Shown here: positions 1-9,368 of the stretch, in pieces
How positions within the stretch are numbered: position 1 is the stretch's first letter
Layout: every line of letters begins with the position of its first letter
NCBI RefSeq assembly: GCF_008386315.1
Contig: NZ_CP043808.1
Span: 3,162,001-3,226,000, forward strand
Direction of reading: 5' to 3'
Origin: Serinicoccus marinus DSM 15273
GTDB lineage: Bacteria > Actinomycetota > Actinomycetes > Actinomycetales > Dermatophilaceae
Length of the DNA stretch: 64,000 nucleotides
Position numbers and translations under genes: made by a program
Notes under the pieces: generated by a model
Seen by the model: only the letters and a program-made list of their open reading frames with translations
Database searches by the model: none
What the model was told of the DNA's origin: nothing

Positions 1-621
1 GTCGTCCGGGGCCTCCAGGGGATGCTGGCGCCCTTCGAGGACCGGGTCTCCGTCGTCGAGATCGGCGCCCAGGTCGACGTGAGGCAGTCCGTCGACGTCA
101 CGCTCTACGACACCTTCTCCGAGCCCCAGGTGGACGGCGAGGACTTCGACGACGTCCTGGAGAGCCCCAACCCGGGGGCCGTCGTCGTCTACACCTGGCA
201 CCTCGACCCGGCACTGATCGAGGTCGCCCTGGCCAAGGGGTGCCGGGGATACATCGGCAAGACCGTGAGCGGCGCCGAGCTGGTCACCGCCCTGGAGCGG
301 GTGGCGTCCGGCGAGGTCGTGGTCGAGCCGGTCACGAGCCAGCAGCCCGAGCCTGAGCCGCACTCCCCCGGTGACTGGCCCGGCCGGGCCGAGGGGCTCT
401 CCGCCCGGGAGGCGGAGATCGTCAGCCTCATCACCCTGGGCCTGACCAACAACGACATCGCGCTGCGCAGCTACCTGTCGATCAACTCGGTCAAGACCTA
501 CATCCGCACCGCCTACCGCAAGATGGGCGTGACCCGGCGCTCGCAGGCGGTGCGCTGGGGTCTGGAGCACGGCATGACCCCGGACGTCCTGCGCCGCCAG
601 GTCACCGACCAGGCGCCCTGA
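1..621 (+). CDS. LuxR-family DNA-binding regulator, 5' end outside the window
   Basis: The frame is open from base 1, so the gene probably begins upstream; the first ATG inside is at 22. The C-terminal 60 residues are a LuxR/GerE helix-turn-helix (LSAREAEIVSLITLGLTNND, then SVKTYIRTAYRKMG). The first 110 residues look receiver-like (VVVYTW strand, GYIGK loop), but I cannot place a convincing phospho-acceptor aspartate, so the receiver may be degenerate. It would act as a cytoplasmic transcription factor with unknown targets. The gene ends 7 bp from the stop of the convergent glucan enzyme. The family call is firm; phosphorylation is doubtful. Confidence 0.85.
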   Translation, partial: VVRGLQGMLAPFEDRVSVVEIGAQVDVRQSVDVTLYDTFSEPQVDGEDFDDVLESPNPGAVVVYTWHLDPALIEVALAKGCRGYIGKTVSGAELVTALERVASGEVVVEPVTSQQPEPEPHSPGDWPGRAEGLSAREAEIVSLITLGLTNNDIALRSYLSINSVKTYIRTAYRKMGVTRRSQAVRWGLEHGMTPDVLRRQVTDQAP

Positions 622-628
622 GCAGGCC

Positions 629-2368
629 TCAGGCGGGCGAATAGATCACGACCGAGTAGGGCCCGAGGTCCAGCGTGCCGTGCCCGTCTCCTGCGTCGAT
701 GTCCGGTGTCGCGTGGTCGCCGAAGAGCTGGCTGTAGGCCCGGGCGTCGCTGTTGAAGCGCAAGCGCCAGTGCCCGCCCGGCAGCTCGACCGGGCGCTGG
801 ACGGCGTGCGCGGAGAGGTTGATCGCGACCAGGACGTGCTGCCCGTCGCCCGTGGACCGGACGTAGGCCAGCACGTTGGCGTCCTCGTCGCCGGCGACGA
901 CGTTGGTGTGCGGTCCGGCGAGGCCGGCGCTGACCCCGTCGGCGTCGAGCCGCAGCCGGATCAGGTCCCGGAACATCTGGGTGATGTCGCGGAAGGCCCA
1001 CGCTCGCTCCCAGTCCAGCGGCACGTTGTCGCGGAACCACTCGTCCTCGAGGAACTCCTGCCCCTGGAACAGCATGGGCAGGCCCGGCGCGGTGAGCACC
1101 AGGGCCGCGCCGAGGGTGGCGCGCTTCTGGGCGTTCCACCCGCTGGGGTTGTCGCCCTGGACCTCGGAGGTGATCCGCGCCTTGCCGTTGGACACCTCGT
1201 CGTGCGACTCGGTGTAGATCACCCGGTCGAAGGCGTGCTGATAGGTATGCGTCACGGCGGCCGCGACCGCGGCGATCGAGCGGTGCGCGTCGTCCTGGGT
1301 GATGAGGGCCTCGCGCACCGGGTGGACGAACTTGGTGTCCCACTGGGCGTGCATGGCCGCGCCACCGGGCTCGGTGGAGGTGACCGCCGCGACCCCGTGG
1401 AGGTCCTCGGCGATGACGAGGTGCCGGGGGAACTCGGTGCGGACCATCTCACCGATCCGGCGCATCATCTCCCAGCCCTCGGGGATCTCGTCGCCGTGCG
1501 TCCCGTCGACCCGGCGCATGTAGGGCGTCATGTCCAGCCGCAGCCCGTCCGCGTGGTAGTCGCGCAGCCACATGCGGGCGTTGTCGAGGATGAAGTCGCG
1601 GACCTCCTGCCGCCCGTAGTCGGGCCGGGTGTCGCCCCACGGCGTCGAGGAGCGGTGGTCGTTGTAGAAGTAGATGCCGCCCTTGCCGTTCTCGGACCAG
1701 CCGTCGAACTGCCAGGTCGGCAGGTCCGAGGGGCCGAAGTGGTTGTAGACCACGTCGACGTAGACCGCGAGACCGCGCTTGTGCGCCTCCCGCACGAAGG
1801 TCTTGAGGGCCTCGGGCCCGCCGTAGCTGGACTCGACGGCGAAGACGTGGGCCGGGTTGTAGCCCCAGGAGTAGTCGCCGGCGAACTCCATGAGCGGCAT
1901 CAGCTCGATGGCGTTGACCCCGAGCCCGACGAGGTAGTCGAGCTTGCCCATGAGGTCGCCGAGGTTCGCCGGCCGGCCGTCCTCGGTGGCGACGAAGGAC
2001 CCGATGTGGGTCTCGTAGATGACGGTCTCGTGCTGGCGGGGCGGGGTGAAGTCGTCGCCCTCCCAGTCGAAGGCGCCGTGGTCGTAGAGCAGGCCGTTGC
2101 CGACGGAGTTCGTCACCGCCAGCGCCCGCGGATCGATGCGGTGGAAGCTGTGCTCGCCGTTGCTCACGAGCAGCTGGTACTCCTGCCACATCTGCGCGCC
2201 CGGGACCTCGGCATACCAGTGGCCGTTGCCCTCGTGCTCCATCCCGTGAGCCTCGGGGTCCCACCCGTTGAAGTCACCGATGACGCTCACGCCGGTGGCG
2301 TTCGGTGCCCAGACGCGGAAGGCGTAGCCGCCCTCGATCGGGATGGCTCCCATGCCGGCGACGCTCAC
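629..2368 (-). CDS. GH13 alpha-glucan branching-type enzyme with CBM48 domain
   Basis: This is a 579-residue cytoplasmic glucan-active enzyme. Residues 15-75 form a CBM48 fold (RVWAPNATGVSVIGDFNGWD). The GH13 barrel follows with DVVYNHFG (region I), GLRLDMT with the nucleophile Asp (region II), IAEDLHG with the acid Glu (region III) and ESHDE (region IV). A C-terminal beta domain ends in GPYSVVIYSPA. The layout matches 1,4-alpha-glucan branching enzymes, but it is shorter than most GlgB proteins and no other glycogen gene is nearby. A branching role is therefore likely rather than proven; a related alpha-glucanase is possible. The start is GTG at 2368, preceded by AAGGAGAG on the coding strand. 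Confidence 0.85.
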   Translation of the reverse strand: MSVAGMGAIPIEGGYAFRVWAPNATGVSVIGDFNGWDPEAHGMEHEGNGHWYAEVPGAQMWQEYQLLVSNGEHSFHRIDPRALAVTNSVGNGLLYDHGAFDWEGDDFTPPRQHETVIYETHIGSFVATEDGRPANLGDLMGKLDYLVGLGVNAIELMPLMEFAGDYSWGYNPAHVFAVESSYGGPEALKTFVREAHKRGLAVYVDVVYNHFGPSDLPTWQFDGWSENGKGGIYFYNDHRSSTPWGDTRPDYGRQEVRDFILDNARMWLRDYHADGLRLDMTPYMRRVDGTHGDEIPEGWEMMRRIGEMVRTEFPRHLVIAEDLHGVAAVTSTEPGGAAMHAQWDTKFVHPVREALITQDDAHRSIAAVAAAVTHTYQHAFDRVIYTESHDEVSNGKARITSEVQGDNPSGWNAQKRATLGAALVLTAPGLPMLFQGQEFLEDEWFRDNVPLDWERAWAFRDITQMFRDLIRLRLDADGVSAGLAGPHTNVVAGDEDANVLAYVRSTGDGQHVLVAINLSAHAVQRPVELPGGHWRLRFNSDARAYSQLFGDHATPDIDAGDGHGTLDLGPYSVVIYSPA

Positions 2369-2398
2369 GGACTCTCCTTGCTGCTGGGGTCATGACGA

Positions 2399-2429
2399 GA
2401 GGGCGCGGAGCCGTCGTGGCCGCGCCCTC
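2399..2429. terminator. Stem-loop, 10-bp perfect arms
   Basis: GAGGGCGCGG and CCGCGCCCTC pair perfectly around an 11-base loop. It lies downstream of the VOC remnant and upstream of the GH13 gene on the minus strand. A GC-rich hairpin without a clear T tract is a usual actinobacterial terminator form. Confidence 0.5.
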
Positions 2430-2447
2430 GCGCCATGATGGTACCCC

Positions 2448-2640
2448 TCAGGCCCTCGCGGACTCCTCCTGCGGGGCGGCCTGCATGACCATGAAGGCGG
2501 CGCCCTGCGGGTCGGCGACCGTGGCGAGACGACCGACACCGGGCATGTCGTCCGGGCCGTGCACGAGGGCTCCGCCGAGCTCGGCGACCCGCTCGATCGC
2601 GGCGTCGGCGGCATCATGACCGTGCCGCCGACACCCGTCC
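2448..2640 (-). pseudogene. C-terminal remnant of a VOC/glyoxalase-fold protein
   Basis: The frame reads AAIERVAELGGALVHGPDDM, then GRLATVADPQGAAFMVMQAAP. This is the last strand-helix-strand unit of a vicinal-oxygen-chelate protein. The preceding residues are non-homologous and run antisense through the start of the MFS gene at 2666. Only about 55 residues of family-like sequence remain of the 120 or more expected, so it is a decayed fragment with no expected function. Confidence 0.55.
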
Positions 2641-2665
2641 ACAGTCCCGGCACTACCGTGACCGG

Positions 2666-3907
2666 GTGACCACCAGTCCGCCGCAGCCGCAGACCGGCGC
2701 GACGGCATACCCTCGGCGCGCCACGCTCTTGGTCACGACGACGCTCGCCGCGCTGGCGATGATCGGTCCGTTCACCATCGACACGGTCTTCCCCGGCTTC
2801 GAGGCGATCGGGCGGGACTACGAGGTCGACGCGACCGCGCTGCAGCAGATCACCTCGATCTACCTCATCAGCTTCGCGGTGATGAGCGTCTTCCACGGCC
2901 CGATCTCGGACGCGCTCGGGCGCAAACCGGTGATGATCGGCGGGCTGCTCGGGTATGTCGTCGCCTCCGTCGTCTGCGCGCTCGCGCCCAGCTTCGGGGT
3001 GCTGCTCGCGGCCCGGGTGATGCAGGGCCTCTTCGCCGGGGCGGCGACCATCGTGAGCCGGGCGGTGATCCGCGACCTCTTCTCCGGCGCCGAGGCGCAG
3101 AAGCTCATGGCGCGGGTGATGATGATCTTCGCCATCGCGCCCGCGATTGCGCCGGTCATCGGGGGCGAGATCCTGCGCTTCGGGCCCTGGCACTGGATCT
3201 TCTGGTTCGTCGCGGCCTACGGTATCGCGGCGGCGGTGCTCACCGCGGTGGTGCTGCCGGAGACGCACCCGCCGGAGCGACGCAGTTCGCTGCGGGTGGG
3301 CTCGGTGCTCGGGTCGCTGTGGGGCGTGGCACGGTCCGGACGCTTTGAGCGGCTGGCCTTCTCGGCCGCCTTCGTCTTCGCCTCCTACTTCCTGTATGTC
3401 GTCGCCGCACCGATCATCGTCGTCGACCTCCTGGGGCGCGGCGAGCAGGACTTCTGGATGCTCTTCGTGCCGATGATCGGCGGCATGGTGACCGGCTCGA
3501 TGCTCACCAACGGGCTGGCCGGGCGGGTGGACCCCGGGCCGATGGTGGACGTGACGATGGTGGTCCTGCTCGGCGGGACGCTGGTCAACGTCGTGCTCTG
3601 CTGGCTCGCGCCGGACCTGCCGTGGGCCGTCCTCGGGCCGGCGCTGATGGGCGCGGCGATCGGCGTGGCCTTCCCGGTGCAGCAGTTGGCGATGCTCGAC
3701 CTGTTCCCGGAGCAGCGCGGCGCCGCCGCGTCGATGGCCTCCTTCGCGGCGCTGGTCTTCAACGCGCTGCTGGCCGGGCTGATCTCGCCGCTGGTGACGG
3801 GCACCCTGCTCAGCACCGCCCTGACCAGCGCCTGCTTCGCGCTGCTCGGCGCGGGCCTGTGGGCCTGGCACCGCCGCGCCACGGCGGGGGATCCGCCCGC
3901 CGACTGA
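2666..3907 (+). CDS. Bcr/CflA-type MFS drug efflux transporter
   Basis: This is a 413-residue inner-membrane protein with about 12 hydrophobic segments. Motif A is clear after TM2 (GPISDALGRKPVMIGG), and TM4 carries RVMQGLFAGAATIVSRAVIR, a Bcr/CflA-like pattern. The family exports drugs such as bicyclomycin, chloramphenicol or sulfonamides by proton antiport; the substrate here is unknown. The start is GTG at 2666. A 70-bp palindrome follows the stop. Confidence 0.85.
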   Translation: MTTSPPQPQTGATAYPRRATLLVTTTLAALAMIGPFTIDTVFPGFEAIGRDYEVDATALQQITSIYLISFAVMSVFHGPISDALGRKPVMIGGLLGYVVASVVCALAPSFGVLLAARVMQGLFAGAATIVSRAVIRDLFSGAEAQKLMARVMMIFAIAPAIAPVIGGEILRFGPWHWIFWFVAAYGIAAAVLTAVVLPETHPPERRSSLRVGSVLGSLWGVARSGRFERLAFSAAFVFASYFLYVVAAPIIVVDLLGRGEQDFWMLFVPMIGGMVTGSMLTNGLAGRVDPGPMVDVTMVVLLGGTLVNVVLCWLAPDLPWAVLGPALMGAAIGVAFPVQQLAMLDLFPEQRGAAASMASFAALVFNALLAGLISPLVTGTLLSTALTSACFALLGAGLWAWHRRATAGDPPAD

Positions 3908-3920
3908 GGGGTGCCTCTCG

Positions 3921-3990
3921 CACTGAGAGCCGGTTCGTCACACCGGAGCCTCCTCGAGGAGGCTCTGATGTGACGAAGAGGCTGTCAGTG
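3921..3990. repeat. 70-bp imperfect palindrome with perfect 20-bp core
   Basis: The core GAGCCTCCTCGAGGAGGCTC at 3946-3965 is a perfect inverted repeat. Outer arms pair imperfectly: CACTGAGAGCCGGTTCGTCA on the left against a right arm whose complement starts CACTGACAGCC. It lies between convergent genes, so a bidirectional terminator is likely. The same core recurs at 13654-13691 and the outer arm sequence recurs at 25973-26025. Confidence 0.75.
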
Positions 3991-4007
3991 GGCGAAGCGG
4001 CTGCCAG

Positions 4008-4460
4008 TCAGCGCAGGTTCCGGGTCGACCGAGCCATGAGCACACCGGCAGCCAGCCCGGGCAGGGTGGCCAGTGCCAGCGGGACGAGCATCCAGGACGT
4101 GCCCGCGACCTCTACGCCCCCCGCCTGGACCAGATAGGTGAAGAGCAGGACCGCCGCGAGCGCCCAGATCCCGGCTGTCAGCACCAGCGCCGCCCACCAG
4201 TGGGCACGCCGGCCCGACACGGCCGGCAGCACGACCGCACAGAGCAGGCCCGAGATCGCCCCCAGCAGCGCATACACCGCCGCTCCGTACAGCATCCCGA
4301 AGACGGTCAGCCCGACGTCGGGGTCCTCGCCGCGAGACTCGACCAGCACGAGGATCGCCAGCACGGCACCGGTGACCATCCCTACGAGGACGCCCCAGCC
4401 CAGCCCGGCGAAGGCATATCTCGGCTCGAACCACTGCCGCCGCCGCACCGTTTCGGTCAT
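4008..4460 (-). CDS. Small integral membrane protein, four predicted TM segments
   Basis: I do not recognise the family. The 150 residues from the internal ATG at 4460 (MTETVRRRQWF) form four hydrophobic stretches beginning roughly at residues 15, 55, 85 and 120. The upstream in-frame ATG at 4502 would overlap the end of fdsD and add a polar leader, so 4460 is preferred. It is downstream of fdsD on the same strand and may be cotranscribed, but nothing in it suggests a formate-related role. Confidence 0.6.
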   Translation of the reverse strand: MTETVRRRQWFEPRYAFAGLGWGVLVGMVTGAVLAILVLVESRGEDPDVGLTVFGMLYGAAVYALLGAISGLLCAVVLPAVSGRRAHWWAALVLTAGIWALAAVLLFTYLVQAGGVEVAGTSWMLVPLALATLPGLAAGVLMARSTRNLR

Positions 4461-4498
4461 GGGGGCAGTCTGCCCGCGCGCCCGTGTCAGCACCGGGA

Positions 4499-4846
4499 TC
4501 ACCCGCCGGAGGGCTCGGCGACCTCGCCGCGGTCGATCTCACCCTGGCGGTAGAGCGTGACGCCGGCGCGCAGCAGCTCGTCCATCGACTCGCCCCGCTC
4601 CATCCGCCCGACGATCGAGGCCCGCATGCGCGGGTCCCAGAACTTGCGGATGTGGGTGGCGATCTCTTCGGCGGCGCGCTCCGGCGGGTGGTGCGCCATC
4701 GCCCGTGCGATGTCCTCGCCCATCCGCACGTCGGCGGGCTGGTGCTGACGGGTATGCACGTCGACGCCCTCCCCTGTCGGCGGGCCCTGATCCGGGCTCG
4801 GGTCGGCGTCGGTCGGGGCGTCGAGGTCCGGCTCGCGCCGGCTCAC
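4499..4846 (-). CDS. fdsD: NAD-dependent formate dehydrogenase, delta subunit
   Basis: This 115-residue protein contains the FdsD signature MGEDIARAMAHHPPERAAEE followed by IATHIRKFWDPRMR. The first 40 residues are a polar, proline-rich extension. In known Fds systems the delta subunit is needed for a stable, active soluble complex. The start is GTG at 4846 and overlaps the fdsA stop as GTGA, which indicates translational coupling. It is the last gene of the fdsG-B-A-D operon. Confidence 0.9.
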   Translation of the reverse strand: MSRREPDLDAPTDADPSPDQGPPTGEGVDVHTRQHQPADVRMGEDIARAMAHHPPERAAEEIATHIRKFWDPRMRASIVGRMERGESMDELLRAGVTLYRQGEIDRGEVAEPSGG

Positions 4847-7836
4847 CGGCGCGCCCCCACCACGTCGACCGCCGGGTCGACCGGCTCGTGCCCGTCGCTG
4901 ACCCCGGCCGCCTCCGCCGCCTCATGCTCCCGGCCCGCGTTGGCGACCCCGACCTGCACCGCCGTCACCTTGTACTCCGGGCAGTTGGTGGCCCAGTCGG
5001 AGTTCTCCGTCGTCACGACGTTGGCGCCGGTCACCGGGTGGTGGAAGGTCGTGTAGACCACGCCGGGCTGCATCCGCTCCGACACCAGGGCGGTGAGCGT
5101 CGTGGCCCCGACCCGGCTCGCGAGCTGGACCCGGTCGCCGGTCCTGATCCCCCGCATCTCGGCGTCCGCCGGGTGGACCTCGAGCACGTCCTCGGGGTGC
5201 CAGGAGGAGTTGGCGGTGCGGCGGGTCTGGGCGCCGACGTTGTACTGCGACAGGATCCGCCCGGTGGTGAGGATGAGCGGGAAGCGGCGGTTGGTCGTCT
5301 CGGTCGTCGGGACGAAGACCGTGGGGATGAGCTTGCCCTTGCCGCGCACGAAGGCGTCGACGTGCATCGTGGGCGTGCCCTGCGGTGCGCTGTCGTTGAC
5401 CGGCCACTGCATCGAGCCCTCGGCGTCGAGCCGGGCGAAACTCACCCCGGCGAAGGTGGGCGTCGTCGCGGCGATCTCGTCCATGATCTCCGATGCGGAG
5501 GCATACTCCATCGGATAGCCCATCGCCGTCGCGATCTCGCACACGACCTTCCACTCGTCCTTGCCGACCCGGCTCGGCATGACCGGACGCACCCGCCCGA
5601 GCCGCCGCTCGGCGTTGGTGAACGTGCCGTCCTTCTCCAGGAAGCTCGAGCCCGGCAGGAAGACGTGGGCGTAGCGCGCGGTCTCGTTGCGGAAGAGGTC
5701 CTGGACCACGACCATGTCCATGCTGGTCAGCGCGGCGCGGACGTGCTGCAGGTTGGGGTCGGACTGGGCGATGTCCTCGCCGTGCACGAAGAGCCCCTTG
5801 AAACTGCCGCCGATCGCGGCGTCGAACATGTTGGGGATCCGCAGCCCCGGCTCGGGGTCGAGGGTGACGCCCCACATGTCCTCGAAGATCGAGCGGACCT
5901 CGGGCAGCGAGATATGCCGGTAGCCGGGCAGCTCGTGCGGGAAGGAGCCCATGTCGCAGGAACCCTGGACGTTGTTCTGGCCGCGCAGCGGGTTGATGCC
6001 GACGCCGGGGCGGCCGATGTTGCCGGTGACCATCGCGAGGTTGGCCATGCCCATGACCATCGTCGAGCCCTGGCTGTGCTCGGTGACGCCGAGGCCGTAG
6101 TAGATCGAGCCGTTCGGTGCGGCGGCGTAGAGCCGGGCCGCCTCGCGCACCTCCTCCGGGTCGAGGCCGGTCGCCTCGGCGGTCGCCTCCGGTGAGTTCT
6201 CCGGCGAGCAGATGAAGTCGAGGTAGGCCTCGACGTCCTCGCAGCGCTCCTCCAGGAAGCCCTTGTCGTGCAGGCCCTCGGTGACGACGGTGTGCGCCAT
6301 CGCGTTGACGAAGGCGACGTTGGAGCCGGGCCGCAGCGGCAGGTGCGCCGACGCCTCGACGTGCGGGGTGCGCACGAGGTCGATCTGGCGCGGGTCGGCG
6401 ACGATGATCTGCGCGCCCTCGCGCAGCCGCTGCTTCATCCGTGAGGCGAAGACGGGGTGCGCGTCGGTGGGGTTGGCACCGATGAGCAGGACGACGTCGG
6501 TGTGCTCGACCGAGGCGAAGTCCTGGGTGCCGGCGGAGGTGCCGAAGGTCTGGTTGAGGCCGTAGCCGGTGGGGCTGTGGCAGACCCGGGCGCAGGTGTC
6601 GACGTTGTTGTTGCCGAAGGCGGCACGCACCATTTTCTGGACGACGTAGACCTCCTCGTTGGTGCAACGGGAGGACGAGATGGCTCCGATGCTGCCGGCC
6701 CCATGACGGTCCTGGATCGCGCGGAAGCCGTCGGCGACGCGCTGGATCGCCTCCTCCCAGCTCACCACGCGCCAGTCGTCGTCGATGGTGTCGCGGACCA
6801 TCGGCGACATCTGCCGGTCGGCGTGGTCGGTGTAACCGTAGGCGAAGCGGCCCTTGACGCAGGAGTGGCCCTCGTTGGCCTTGCCCGCCTTGAGCGGCAT
6901 CATCCGCACGACCTCGGTCGTCGTCTCGCCGGTGGCCTCGTCGCGGGTGTCCGTGACCTCGGCGCGGAAGGAGCAGCCGACGCCGCAGTAGGCGCAGGTG
7001 GTCTCCACGACGCGCTTCGGCATACCCAGGGAAATCACCGACTTCTCGGTGAGCGCGTCGGTCGGGCAGGCCTGCACGCAGGCGCCGCAGGAGACGCACT
7101 CGGAGGCGAAGAAGTCGGTCGGCCCCGGGACGATCCGCGAGTCCGGGCCGCGACCCTCGACGGTGAGGGCGAAGGTGCCCTGGATGTCCGAGCACGCCCG
7201 CACGCACCGCGAGCAGGCGATGCAGGCGTCGGGCTCGTAGTCGAAGTAGGGGTTGGAGGTGTCGCGCTCGCCGCGGTCGAGCGGGTCGGGGAGTCCGTAG
7301 CGCACCTCGGCGACCCCGGTCTGGCGGGCGAGCGCCGCGACCTCGCAGGAGCCGCGGGCGCAGCCGGCGCAGTCGGCGGGGTGGTCGGAGAGGTAGAGCT
7401 CCATGACCCCGCGCCGCAGCTGGCGGACCTCGTCGGTGTCGGTCCGGACGACGGCCCCGTCGGAGCACGGCGTGGTGCAGGACGCGGGCTTGCCCTTGCC
7501 GTCCTCGATGTCGACGAGGCAGAGGCGGCACGAGCCGAAGGCCTTGAGCGAGTCGGTGGCGCACAGGCTGGGGATCTCGACGCCGGCCTCGCGGGCCGCG
7601 CGCATGACCGAGGTGCCCTGGGGCACGGTGACCTCGCGGCCGTCGATGGTCAGGGTGACGGTCGTCCCGCTGCGCATTTCGGGGGTGCCGAAGTCGGGCT
7701 CGGGCAGGTATGCCGCGCCCGTCGCCCCGTCGGTGGCGCCAGGGGTGACCCCCGGCATCCCGGTGACGTCGCCCTCGCGGCTGGCCTGCCCGAGCCGGCT
7801 CGCGACCTGCTCGGCGGTGGGGATGATGGCGGTCAT
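4843..7836 (-). CDS. fdsA: NAD-dependent formate dehydrogenase, catalytic alpha subunit
   Basis: This 997-residue molybdoenzyme subunit oxidises formate to CO2. It starts with a [2Fe-2S] ferredoxin domain (CATDSLKAFGSCRLCLVDIE), then HPADCAGCARGSC, two [4Fe-4S] ferredoxin motifs (CIACSRCVRACSD; CVSCGACVQACPTDA), CAYCGVGC, and the bis-MGD domain. The metal ligand is the cysteine in VDTCARVCHSPT, so no selenocysteine is used. The C-terminal MopB domain carries ADAEMRGIRTGDRVQL. The ATG at 7836 overlaps the fdsB stop as ATGA. No fdhD or molybdenum cofactor gene lies next to it. Confidence 0.95.
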   Translation of the reverse strand: MTAIIPTAEQVASRLGQASREGDVTGMPGVTPGATDGATGAAYLPEPDFGTPEMRSGTTVTLTIDGREVTVPQGTSVMRAAREAGVEIPSLCATDSLKAFGSCRLCLVDIEDGKGKPASCTTPCSDGAVVRTDTDEVRQLRRGVMELYLSDHPADCAGCARGSCEVAALARQTGVAEVRYGLPDPLDRGERDTSNPYFDYEPDACIACSRCVRACSDIQGTFALTVEGRGPDSRIVPGPTDFFASECVSCGACVQACPTDALTEKSVISLGMPKRVVETTCAYCGVGCSFRAEVTDTRDEATGETTTEVVRMMPLKAGKANEGHSCVKGRFAYGYTDHADRQMSPMVRDTIDDDWRVVSWEEAIQRVADGFRAIQDRHGAGSIGAISSSRCTNEEVYVVQKMVRAAFGNNNVDTCARVCHSPTGYGLNQTFGTSAGTQDFASVEHTDVVLLIGANPTDAHPVFASRMKQRLREGAQIIVADPRQIDLVRTPHVEASAHLPLRPGSNVAFVNAMAHTVVTEGLHDKGFLEERCEDVEAYLDFICSPENSPEATAEATGLDPEEVREAARLYAAAPNGSIYYGLGVTEHSQGSTMVMGMANLAMVTGNIGRPGVGINPLRGQNNVQGSCDMGSFPHELPGYRHISLPEVRSIFEDMWGVTLDPEPGLRIPNMFDAAIGGSFKGLFVHGEDIAQSDPNLQHVRAALTSMDMVVVQDLFRNETARYAHVFLPGSSFLEKDGTFTNAERRLGRVRPVMPSRVGKDEWKVVCEIATAMGYPMEYASASEIMDEIAATTPTFAGVSFARLDAEGSMQWPVNDSAPQGTPTMHVDAFVRGKGKLIPTVFVPTTETTNRRFPLILTTGRILSQYNVGAQTRRTANSSWHPEDVLEVHPADAEMRGIRTGDRVQLASRVGATTLTALVSERMQPGVVYTTFHHPVTGANVVTTENSDWATNCPEYKVTAVQVGVANAGREHEAAEAAGVSDGHEPVDPAVDVVGARR

Positions 7837-9368
7837 CGCGGGCTCCCTCCGAAGTCCTCCGGGAAGTGGGTGAGCGCGCTGCGGACCGGGACGGGGGTGA
7901 GGCCGCCCATGGCGCACAGCGAGCCGGTGGTCATGGTGGCGCAGAGGTCCTCGAGGAGGACGAAGAGCTGGTCGCGCCCCTCGGCGCCGGCGGGCGTGCT
8001 GGTGATCTTGTCGATGGTCTCGACGCCGCGGGTGGAGCCGATCCGGCACGGGGTGCACTTGCCGCACGACTCGACCGAGCAGAACTCCATCGCGAAGCGC
8101 GCCATGCGCGACATGTCCACGGTGTCGTCGAAGACGACGACGCCGCCGTGCCCGAGCATCCCGCCGGCCTCGGCGAGCTCCTCGTAGCCCATGGGGACGT
8201 CCAGCCTGTCGGCCGGCAGGTAGGCCCCCAGCGGCCCGCCGACCTGCACCGCGCGGACCGGACGGCCGGTGCGGGTGCCGCCACCGACGTCCTCGACGAG
8301 CTCGCGCAACGTGATGCCGAGCGGCGCCTCGTAGACGCCGCCGCGGGCGATGTTGCCGGCGAGCTGGAAGATCTGGGTGCCGCGCGAGCGGCCGACACCG
8401 CGGTCGGCATACGCCTGGCCGCCGTCGGCGAGGATCATCGGGATCGCGGCGAAGGAGAGCATGTTGTTGACCACCGTCGGGCTGCCCCAGAGGCCGTGCA
8501 GCGCGGGGATCGGCGGCTTGGCTCGGACCTCGCCGCGACGGCCCTCGAGGGACTCCAGCATGGACGTCTCCTCGCCGCAGATGTAGGCGCCGGCGCCGAC
8601 GCGCACCTGGAGGCGGAACGCCCGGCCGCTGCCGGCGACGTCGTCGCCGAGGTAGCCGTGCTCGGCGGCGACCGCGATGGCGTCGCGGAGCCGGGCGATG
8701 GCGTCGGGGTATTCGCTGCGGCAGTAGATGTAGCCGTCGGTCGCGCCGACCGTGACCGCCGCGATGGTCATGCCCTCGACGAGGGTGAACGGGTCGGCCT
8801 CGGCGAGGACCCGGTCGGCGAAGGTGCCGGAGTCGCCCTCGTCGAGGTTGCAGGCGACGAACTTCTGGTCGCTGTCCGCCTCCAGGACGGTGCGCCACTT
8901 GATGCCGGTGGGGAAGCCCGCGCCGCCGCGGCCGCGCAGGCCCGAGGTGAGCACTTCCTCGACGACCTCGGCCGGGTCGAGCTCGAGCGCCCGCCGGAGC
9001 CCGGCCCAGCCGCCCTGGGCCTCGTAGGCGCCGATGTCGGTCGGCTCGGCCAGCCCGATCCGCGCCAGGCTCACCCGGTCCTGCCCGGTGAGCCACGGGT
9101 CGTCGTCGACCACCCCGATGGAGGTCTCGTGATCGGCGCCGGTGAGCATCCCCGCCCCGACCAGGTCGGGTATGCCGTCGGCCGTGACCGCGGCGTAGCC
9201 CACCCGCCCGCGCTCGGTCTCGACCTCGACGAGCGGCTCGCGCCAGAGCATGCCCCGGGTGCCGTTGCGCCGGACGGTGACTCCCTCGACCTGCGCGAGG
9301 GCCGCGGCGACCTCGTCGGCACCGACGGCGCGGGCCGAGGAGTCCTGCGGCACCCAGACGGTGGTCAT
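7833..9368 (-). CDS. fdsB: NAD-dependent formate dehydrogenase, beta subunit (NuoF-like diaphorase)
   Basis: This 511-residue NuoF-type subunit passes electrons from the clusters to NAD+ through FMN. An N-terminal thioredoxin-like segment precedes the FMN/NADH site (LRGRGGAGFPTGIKW; GAGAYICGEETSMLESLEG) and the C-terminal [4Fe-4S] motif ESCGKCTPCRIG. The ATG at 9368 overlaps the fdsG stop. An in-frame extension up to 9575 is the antisense of fdsG and is not used. Confidence 0.95.
   Translation of the reverse strand: MTTVWVPQDSSARAVGADEVAAALAQVEGVTVRRNGTRGMLWREPLVEVETERGRVGYAAVTADGIPDLVGAGMLTGADHETSIGVVDDDPWLTGQDRVSLARIGLAEPTDIGAYEAQGGWAGLRRALELDPAEVVEEVLTSGLRGRGGAGFPTGIKWRTVLEADSDQKFVACNLDEGDSGTFADRVLAEADPFTLVEGMTIAAVTVGATDGYIYCRSEYPDAIARLRDAIAVAAEHGYLGDDVAGSGRAFRLQVRVGAGAYICGEETSMLESLEGRRGEVRAKPPIPALHGLWGSPTVVNNMLSFAAIPMILADGGQAYADRGVGRSRGTQIFQLAGNIARGGVYEAPLGITLRELVEDVGGGTRTGRPVRAVQVGGPLGAYLPADRLDVPMGYEELAEAGGMLGHGGVVVFDDTVDMSRMARFAMEFCSVESCGKCTPCRIGSTRGVETIDKITSTPAGAEGRDQLFVLLEDLCATMTTGSLCAMGGLTPVPVRSALTHFPEDFGGSPR

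Noticed and set aside
680..2395. Long plus-strand open frame of 571 codons opposite the GH13 gene
   Set aside because: It is antisense to a clear GH13 gene, Val/Asp/Gly-rich with no domain; long shadow frames are normal at this GC content.
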